Source: Euryodendron excelsum
Lineage: Eukaryota > Streptophyta > Magnoliopsida > Ericales > Pentaphylacaceae
Assembly (NCBI GenBank): GCA_033060915.1
Contig: CM065392.1
Span: forward strand, 16,597,501-16,661,500
Direction of reading: 5' to 3'
DNA length: 64,000 nt
Of the stretch, positions 55,539 through 64,000 are shown in pieces. A model generated the notes under the pieces. It saw nothing but the letters and a program-made list of their open reading frames with translations, was not told the DNA's origin and did no database searches. Position 1 is the stretch's first letter. Each line of letters starts with the position of its first letter. Both the position numbers and the translations under genes were made by a program.

Positions 55539-56590
55539 AGTATAATTTGTTTCTAATTTATTTTTTTAAACTCCCTCTTGCTTTCCCAGATTCCTAAGCC
55601 CATCCACCACCAGGCTGCCATCGTTATCACTATCCTCCTCTCCTCCTCCTCCTCCTCCTCCTCTTTCTCTCTCTCTCTCAACCACAACCAAATTCAAACC
55701 CACAAACAATTTGCTTAGTAAATTCATAGCAAAAAAAAAAACCCATCATCAACTACAGAGCAAGAATTTCATATCAACCTGTGCAATTGACCGAAGCCTC
55801 ATTCACCAATGGCAAAATTTTTTGAAAACCCACAATCAACCAACCATCAACATAAATGAGTAATCTGAGTTATTGTTCCAACCAGTGTAGGGGACGATTG
55901 TTGAAGGGTCAGGAACATACAAAACACAGTGATGGAGGAGGGTGTTGTACCGATGGATCTATTCGGATTGGAACCGATGCATCGGGTTCCACTCATCATC
56001 CCCATTAACGATCGACGCCCTGCTTTCAAAAAATTGGGGCTTTTCGGGTGCCCTTACCAGACGTGCAATATATATAACATATACTTTTCTGCTCCTTTCC
56101 GTCTCATGAATTTCTTTATTTTCTACCGTTCTTTTGCCAAATAATTGAATATGGTGACATGTTTGTGTATTGGCAGTGGTGAGGGGTTCGGTGGTGATCT
56201 GTGTGTGTTCACAGAAATAGTTGTTGGGTGGTGATTCGACACCTTTGGTGTCATGGGGGTTTGATGGTGTGTCTACTGTCATGGTGGTTTGTGGGGTGGG
56301 TGCACAATGAGGGAGGGGAAGAAAAAACAAAGAAAACAAAAATGAGCAGCAGCAGCTACACTAATTTGTGTAGGCCCCTTTAGTAAATGAAGTGAGATAG
56401 TGAGGGTAGAACAGTAATTTTATGACCTCCGTTAACTCCATTGCTTATCATAGGCGAATATGTTACAGCAATCCCAGGGTATACAATGTAGTTGTTAATA
56501 CGTAAATAATATTATTTTCACGTTTTGTAAAATTTTAAAGGTAATCAGTGTAATTTATTCTAAAATTTTATATGTTATTTGTTATGCTAC
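55121..56590. other. CT-rich duplicated segment and possible right arm of a TIR-type element
   Basis: A (TA)n run follows the Helitron. The segments 55391-55535 and 55554-55680 are a direct repeat (TAATTTATTTT, AAACTCCCTC, CCCAAGCCCATCCACCACCA), each ending in CTCCTCC/(CT)n. The longest run is (CT)n at 55493-55535. From 56400 the sequence, read in reverse, resembles the arms at 34600 and 34992. The 71-codon ORF at 55929 and its minus-strand partner have no recognised similarity. Confidence 0.4.
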
Positions 56591-58673
56591 AGATTTGAAT
56601 TGTCAAAGTTGTCTGTAGATGATTCAGTCGTACTTAAAAATACCATCCTCTCATCTTCGCATTCAGGCTTAAGGATATGTTTGTTTTTGAAAAATGGTGA
56701 AAAATTAAAGAAGGGACATGAATAATTCTCTTATTTTCTCCTTTTATTTTTTTTGGATTACAAGTTGTTCAGGTTTTTGATCGGCTATTTTCTTGAACTC
56801 ATGTATGGTCACTCTCTATATAAACTATGTAAATTTTATACATTGCTTAAATAATAACTGGCCATAAGAAATTGTGAACAGAGATTGAACTTGAAACCTC
56901 ATATTTACAATCAAGACAAATCCACCATTGACCCCATTGTAATTCTATATTCTGCTTTTATTATACAAGATTTAAAACTGAAACTTCAACTTAAATAGTA
57001 GAGAATAATGGCAAATAACATATAGAATGAAGATTTTATTCCGTTCCTTAGCTTTTCTTTTTAGTTATTTCTCATTCATTTTTCATGCTTGCTAAATGAG
57101 AAAAATAATTTCACTTAGAATTTATCCTTTCCTTTCCATTACCATATCCTCAAACTAAACAAGAAAGTCTGAAAAGTTACCTCCACTAGTATAAAACAAC
57201 CAAATCGAGAAAGGTAAGGACAAGAATCTCTATTATTTGTTACGGATGAGAAGGGCTCTCATTTGCTTAACATTTGTCTTTTATTACAACCAACCACACA
57301 ATATCGCCAAAAAATATATATATATATATACATAGGAAAATAAATATATAGATAATGAAGGGCACAATCTTATCAGGTTTTTGAATGGACGAATTTCCTT
57401 GAGACATATCTATTTCAAATACTCAATAATCTTTCCCACCTCTCCTTTATACTTTGTTCTACAATCATACCTATTTACTATTTTTTCAGATAAAAATAAT
57501 TAAACTTTAAACTCGTCCCTTAATTTGAGACCCACTATAGAATTTTTAGCTACCACCATAGTTAGTAAATACAGAAAAAGAAAAAAAACAGTATGTAATA
57601 CGTACAATTTAATATGATTTTCTTAAAATATATGGTAAAAAAATTCAGCATAAAATACGGGAATGCAAAAAATATGAATATATAATTGTATAAGTATTAT
57701 AAGAACATTAGTTAAAAATATATGCCAATAACTAGTATATTTATCTCATATGTCATTTTTTAAAACATATTGTTAATAAAGAGGTGAATTAAAGTTCTGG
57801 ATAAATAAGTTCTATTTTCTAATTTATTCTTTCGATACTTGATATAAGACTATGTTAATTTATTAATTTAAATTTTCTATTTTCTATTTCAATTATTGAT
57901 AAAAAGTTATGGAAAAGTATGCTTAATAATTTGGCCATATCAACAATTAAAAATATATCACAAATATATGACATGGTACTAGTAAAAGCATACAAGTCCT
58001 GAGTTATACAAATTTTTTCTACAATTATTAAGACTGAATGAGTTTAATGTTCATTAATTGTATTATTATATTAAGTACGTAATGAATAATATATTAAGAT
58101 CATCATATTAAAATATATGTTAAATGAGTTTTTTTTCCTTCTATAAAGTATAGCACAAAACGATCAATATGTATAACATACGGACCAACTAAAAAAAAAT
58201 AAGTATTTTTTTATAAGTTTTCAGATTTAGACGGAAAATAGAACAAATTTCATTTATGTACGTACGTAAATTATAAATAAAACTACTATTTATTAACTGC
58301 GGCTATCAAATTAATTCCTTAACAAAAGGTTCATATCAAATAAAATCCACCATTTTATGTCATGTTTCTTTTGTGCCTTTCATGACAAACAAAGGTCAAG
58401 CTAAAAGGAGATCAAGTTTTTTATTTTTATTTGTGGCTAAGAGAGATCAAGAGTACTGGTTTCATCTAAAATTGAACTATCCACTTCTCTAAAAAAAAAT
58501 GTATTAACATCACTATAGGGAAAATTTGAAAGCAAAATATTACTACCCTGATAAGGCCCTTACACGTAGATGACAAGCTTACCAACTTATGACTATAAAA
58601 GCAAAGATGACAGTTCATCCACCACATTATTTTACATATAGCTCTCCTGAATCTCTTGTATATTATATATATA
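56591..58673. other. AT-rich non-coding DNA
   Basis: Very AT-rich with no convincing ORF, RNA gene or element ends. A short (TA)n run lies at about 57316-57330. Confidence 0.6.
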
Positions 58674-61600
58674 CTAGGAAATGACCCGTGCCTACGGCAC
58701 TCCTAAATATGCATGCAGTCAGTTTGACAGATTGTTTTTAGTTTAAAAATTTCTAAATCAAAATTGCGTAAGTACATTCGTAAATTATTCTAAAACCTTT
58801 ATAAAGATAAATCTGCTCAAAATCCCAATAAAACATATTTTTGAACATCAGACAACTAACCAATCAATCATGTAATCCAATTATATTTTCATCGTCCAAC
58901 AACCAACAAAAAAATTATTTTAAAACATCCACACAAAACATAAACTAAAGATCCACAAATTATGTCTAAATAAAGCAACAATCAATTGACATATAGGAAT
59001 GAAACAATTGGCATACATGAATATGCCTTGAGGAGAGTAATAAAACCACTTATTCAGTGAGCCAAGAAGAAAATCCCTGGGCATGCACATAATGCCACTT
59101 CTATATTCATTTGTGCTACATCCAGTTGAAATTTTTGTCCTTGATATTGTATATTGTAATAGTCAAGACTTATCGTGAAACTTCAGACATAATTTTTTTT
59201 GACCTATTGACATAATATAAGAATGAAACAATTCAGCTTCTATCCATTCAGATAAATGGTCATGATGCATTCTCAAACCCCAATGTATCAATTAAGAGGG
59301 TTGAACCAAATGCAATGAAAACGAAAGCAAAAAGACAAAAAGGAACAGATAAAATGGAAATTGGTGAGTGAGGAAAAAGGTAGAAAAAATAGAAAGAAGA
59401 GAAAGACATATGGTGCCATTGCAAAAGTGAGTAAAGAGAGTGGATTTTTTGTTGCGTTGAAAATTAGTCACAACCATTCAATTGATGAGAAAATAAGGGT
59501 CCAAGAAAATAAGCCTAAAACTAAAAGAAACAAAAAGAAAATTTAACAATCAGAGACATATACAAGGAAACTGTACCTTTGACGGAAGTGAGTGATGGTT
59601 TTGAAAGAAAGAAAAGTGAAAGAGAAACTCATAAGTTAAAAATCTGTAGACATGGCACGTAAAAAATAGAGAGAGAGAGCCAATAGAAAGAGAAGTTAGA
59701 GAAAAAAGAATAATTCATCTTATTTTTTGAAGCTGCAGCAGGACCCTTAAAACTACTAGCTTTTGACCCCCTTTTATATACCCATGTAATATGTCCAAAA
59801 TATCCAATCTGCAAGAGTTGTAAACCAAAATGAACCAGACTACATGTAGTTTACATACACCAGAACTTTCCCTAATTTCTTACAGTAGCAAATGATTACC
59901 CATGCCTACGGCACTGCCAACAAAAATTAATTGTGGATCTTATTTGAATTTACTAATTTTTCTATGAAAAGTTACAAGTAAAAAATTGGCTATGACAATA
60001 TAATTGAAGACAGTAATTTGAGCTGTTCTAAAACATTTCGAAATTTGAGTTTCTTTATTGTGTAGACATTATAGCTAAAGATTTATTCATCTCTCTCTCA
60101 GAGGCTAACAACTACATATATCCATCATAACATTTTGTATTCTAGGACCATTACCATGCACTTATTAAACACTAATATTAAACATTTTCAAGAAAACAAA
60201 TAAAACAAAATTATTTTGAGATCTTTTATAATCACACGGGTCATTCTGCTGCTTTGCTTACAGGTTATGAAACATAAAGCTTTTAGTTTGATTATTAAGT
60301 TTGCTATACATGTGCCTTGTGAGTGGTTATGTGTATCCAGTTCTACCAAACACAGTTTGCGAATTTTTATTATAATAAATAAAGATAAAAAAAATCCTCA
60401 ATTTTTATTAAATTAAATTTAAAAAATGATTCAGAGAGTCAAAATTTCTAACAATTGTGAGCAATTGTTTTTGCCACACCAATGCTAACTTAATCAAAAT
60501 AGAAGGGGCAAGTTTGTATTTATAGGCGTAAGTGTAAGAATCTGCAACTCGAATGGTAAAAAAAATGTTATAGCCAGAGTGACTACTTGGCATTGGTTAT
60601 ATAGTGCTAAGTTCTTCTTAAGGAGTCTAAAAGAGCCAATTGGTTCTAATTTTCAAAGCACCTAACAATGAATTGTTCTTCTTTGTGTAGTTCTTTTATT
60701 CTTTTTTTTTAGTACATAAAATTTAGGTAGAAGCTTGAGCATGAGAGTCAAACACCAAGGAGGAACAGGAGGAGTTGGCCTGAATATGATACAATGATTT
60801 TAGTAATACTTTCAAGAGAGAGAAGCAATCCAAGTTCAGGCAAGTCTAAACAAAGGGTGGTAGATTCATGACGTCATGTTGTTAGGCACGCTCAAATTAG
60901 TGCAAAAATTTGGCCAAATTGCATATCCAAGCAAATGCTAACAGTGTATGTCTCATACTTAATTTATTCAACCCAATAATCTATGTTTAACGCAACAAAA
61001 ATTTGAAAAATTTAACAATCTGCTAAATCATTTCATAGCTAAAAGAAGAAAATTTAGAGCCAGAAATATCCTGAACTTAACTCTCATCAATTGCCATAGT
61101 TTTCAAATATTGAAAGAAATCTAAGAAAAAACTGATAACAGAGGATTTATCATTAGCATAAATAAAATTCATAATTTACAAATTGGAACCGTCATCCAAA
61201 CACCCCAACATCCCCCAACAGATAAAAACATAAATCCAGCGACAAACAACAAAAGAAACTCCTATATACAACAACTAATTAATTATTTGAAGGATCTGTG
61301 TCGTACACAGGCCATGACTGCATCTGTTTCTACATTACAAATACTTTTTTCTATAAAGCCTATAAATGAAAGCAAGGTGTGAATGCATTTGTAACATGTG
61401 CAGGCCACCAAACTAAACCAGGAAGCAGATGGTTGTGGGAACAAATTCATATAGAAATGCCATGACTCCAAATTCAAAAAAAAAAAAAAAAGGGAAAAGG
61501 AAACATAGAAAATGAAAAAAAAAAAAAACTGTTTAGATACAATGTGTATGTATGTTTGAAAGGAATTTGCTGGGAAATTGAACCCATTTGTTTGATCAAA

Positions 61601-63648
61601 GAATTTATGAGATTGAAGTTAAAAAAAAATAAAAGTATATATCACAACAAAAGATCGAGTTCAACAAATTACAACGATGACTCCAAACAAAATAAGGCGG
61701 GGAAAGGAAATGTAGAAAATAAAAAAGTCTAGAGCTTTAACAACATCATGTAGTTTACATACACCAACCTTTCAAAACATAGCCAGAACGCAAGAGGATG
61801 TGAGATTTTGAGGCAACCACTGATTAGAGAGAGAGAGAGAGAGACGGAAATTGTGAGGTATTATGTCACAGAGGACGTAAAATTTTATTGATTTTTCATC
61901 AACTCCTAATACAATTTTAAAAAATTTGATTTCACGAAATCGGAATGTGGGTTTTAACGCCGTGACAAAGACAATGAGCTCTTGGATATAAAACTTCACG
62001 AAATTGGCAAGAACCAATGTGTTTCATATAAACCCAATGAGCTCTTGGACAAACACCACATGCTTGCATCTTTGTCCCACCAAACATGCATTTTATTCAA
62101 CAATGTATACTAATGTTGAAAATAATCAAACAACTCAAGCCCCTCTAGAACAGAAATGGCAGAAATGTTAACAAAAATTGGAAGGCCAAAATATATAACC
62201 TTCTATATTAAAATCCCTAACTCCAATCAAATTGAAGAGACACACATCTCCTCATTCAAATGGCAATCAAACATTGACGCGAACGAATTTTTTGGGGGCA
62301 TTGTGTTCAAGACAAAACATATGGTGAAACACCAATCCACTTCGAAAATAAAACCTTTGGCATGAATGTCTGAAAATATTATGCTTATGCAACATAGTTC
62401 TCATCACAGTTAGATTGTGAATGTAATCAATCAACCTTTTTCTATTATGTTCTCATTCTTGGAAGGGTGATGAACATGAAACTTTTTAAAAAGCTTTTGC
62501 TTTTTGCGATGTGACTTTCTTGCCATTTCCATGAACATATTACAAATGAAAGTAAGGACCATAATATTTTGAGGTTGAAAGGGAACCAAAAAAAAAAGGC
62601 CAAATTCCCTAATTATTGCATTCTCATGAATAAATAAGAAAACAATCATAAAATAAGAGATGGGTAATTGCAGTGTGCTGGAACTGAAAAAAAAGTAACT
62701 GAAACTTTAGAGATTAGGACATCAATTCTTCCATTACACTGGGATTGCTCCAAATAGTCCATAAATAAGCAAACAGAAAATTAAAATATATTCAAACCCA
62801 AATAAAATAGAGCAGAATAAACTTGCAAGAGGCTTAAGCAATTCTACTTGATGAAATTTACTGATGAGAAGATTAATAAAATAACTTAAATGTATACCTG
62901 CATATTACATGAGGAGATAATACCCCAATTAGAAAACGCAAATAGTGAGATTGTGTAACCGAATTAAAAACCCATCAAAAAATTCAAGGCAAGATAAAAG
63001 AAAGAACCTTGACTGTGAGTTGGATGCTAGCACCGTTCTCTTGAAATTCCCTTTATATAATAAAAAAAATTCATATGAGAAACTTCAAGACTTCACGGTT
63101 TACACCCACAAAAGAGAGGACTCACGGCAGAACAAAAAAGAATATAGAAAAAAAAAGCGTACACATAGAAAAGAGGACTCATGGTCTCGGTGGGTTGAGT
63201 CCTAATTTTGGCGACTACCTTCTAATATTAGAGGCTTCCAGTATTAGAGAGAGAGAGAGACTCCCCAAATAGCAAACTCACCAAATCACCAGAGAAAGAA
63301 AGTGAAGGAAACAAAACCAGAGCTTGGAACTTACCAGATAGAGAGAGAGAGGGAGGGGGGGGGACTGTGGTGAAAGTAAGCAGCAACTTATTTTCGGGGA
63401 AAGAGAGAGACGAAGGGAGAGTCACGAAATTTGAAACAGGAGTATCATGAGAGGAGAGAGAGGCGTGGGGCGTCTTTGGCAGTGGGTCCAATTTGGGTTG
63501 GATTTTGAAGAGAAGAGATAAACCAAGAAACCTAATCCAAGCGTTAGATTCAAATTGAAAACAAACCTCAACCGTTGGATCGAATTATATTCCACGTAAG
63601 ACAAACGTCTCATCAAAATTCAAAAAAAGTTCTACTTTATTATATAGA
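58674..63648 (-). mobile_element. Non-autonomous Helitron 3
   Basis: On the minus strand it begins TCTATATAATAAAGTAGAAC at 63648. It ends in the hairpin GTGCC-GTA-GGCAC (58688-58700), then GGGTCATTTCCTAG (CTAG 58674-58677) and T, the textbook Helitron 3' end. No Rep/helicase is recognisable in the 5 kb. A second 3'-like end (hairpin 59902-59914, then ATCATTTGCTAC at 59885) lies inside, so two related Helitrons may be overlapped or nested. Short ORFs have no recognised similarity. Confidence 0.7.
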
Positions 63649-63744
63649 TATATATATATATATATATAAAATATTCCTGGCCCTATATGCATACACTTTT
63701 CACAAACCAAGCCTCATTTGCTTTCTCTATCTCTATCAAAAGCC
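63649..63744 (+). promoter_or_regulatory. Core promoter and 5' leader of the strictosidine synthase-like gene
   Basis: A TATATATATATAAAATA run at 63649-63674 is the likely TATA element, about 75-95 bp before the ATG. It is followed by a pyrimidine-rich leader (CTTTCTCTATCTCTATC). The Helitron 3 5' end is at 63648, so only about 96 bp of native sequence remain between the transposon and the start codon. Confidence 0.6.
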
Positions 63745-64000
63745 ATGATCAGGGCAAAGCTCTTCTTAACCACGCTCACAATTCTTCTTATATCCATTTT
63801 GCTCTCAGTTGATCAGATTAAAATTCTCTTTCCTTCATTCGATACCAAGAAGTTATCTAATGAAAAGGATATGATCATTCCAATTGTGGGCGCAGTTGGA
63901 CCGGAGAGCATTGCCTTCGACCCACAAGGCGGAGGTCCATACACCGGTGTCTCTGATGGCCGGATAATCAAGTGGCTAGAAAATGAACGGCGCTGGATTG
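63745..64000 (+). CDS. Strictosidine synthase-like protein, N-terminal part (cut by window end)
   Basis: ATG at 63745 opens a frame that stays open to the last base (85 codons). Residues 1-23 (MIRAKLFLTTLTILLISILLS) form a signal peptide or membrane anchor. GPESIAFDPQGGGPYTGVSDGRIIKWLENERRW is quoted here in two pieces: GPESIAFDPQGGGPY and TGVSDGRIIKWLENERRW. It is the conserved first blade of the strictosidine synthase-like beta-propeller family. True strictosidine synthase condenses tryptamine and secologanin in the vacuole, but most plant family members are not that enzyme and act in the secretory route (for example in pollen wall formation or defence). The catalytic Glu region lies beyond the window, so activity cannot be judged. 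The gene looks intact so far, with a Helitron immediately upstream. Confidence 0.9.
   Translation, partial: MIRAKLFLTTLTILLISILLSVDQIKILFPSFDTKKLSNEKDMIIPIVGAVGPESIAFDPQGGGPYTGVSDGRIIKWLENERRWI

Noticed and set aside
55847..56383. Overlapping ORFs on both strands of the CT/GA-rich segment
   Set aside because: None has a known domain; simple-sequence bias explains the open frames.

Overview
This is plant nuclear DNA, almost certainly from a eudicot with a repeat-rich genome. It is AT-rich, has introns bounded by GT/AG, and carries plant-type Copia, Tat/Ogre-like and LINE retrotransposons plus Helitrons. I found no bacterial or viral operon, CRISPR array, rRNA or tRNA gene. Nothing in the window identifies the species.

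Only two host genes are supported. One is a four-exon gene at 3895-6062 (+), about 394 residues, with a PDZ-like C-terminal segment. The other is the first 85 codons of a strictosidine synthase-like gene at 63745-64000 (+), which runs off the window. Everything between them is mobile DNA and its debris.

First block (6527-33524). The oldest layer is the RNase H tail of a 5'-truncated LINE (- strand). It is split by a non-autonomous LTR element with 1.1-kb LTRs (6937-33282), which left a perfect 5-bp target duplication (CATAG). Removing the element restores the RNase H frame. One LTR of that element is split by a Tat/Ogre-like non-coding LTR-element cluster (about 9920-32514) arranged as internal part - LTR - internal - LTR. 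The cluster's left internal part is in turn split by a nearly full-length but dead LINE (12028-17606, - strand). The order of events can therefore be read directly: LINE tail, then small LTR element, then Ogre-like element, then second LINE. A 0.6-kb tandem duplication at the left junction came after the Ogre-like insertion.

Second block (34599-56590). A Helitron (36176-52134, +) contains a Copia element (36938-49423, - strand) with Sirevirus-like features: LTRs of 1330 and 1326 bp, target duplication ATTAT, tRNA-Met primer site, gag start, RNase H end and a 520-codon extra 3' ORF. Inside it lies an inverted, internally deleted relative with a 2.1-kb LTR, and a scrap of Ogre-like LTR. All these Copia LTRs, and the spacer upstream of the extra ORF, carry clusters of a palindrome with core TGTCGACA. 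A second Helitron (52145-55120, - strand) abuts the first, 3' end to 3' end.

Third block (58674-63648). A third Helitron (- strand) ends in the TA-rich core promoter of the strictosidine synthase-like gene, 97 bp from its start codon.

The most interesting signals are regulatory. They are the palindrome clusters of the Copia elements, including a promoter-like copy upstream of the 3' ORF, and a helically spaced W-box cluster upstream of a TATA box in one Ogre-like LTR whose partner LTR has lost the TATA box. Identity statements are by-eye comparisons, not computed alignments.
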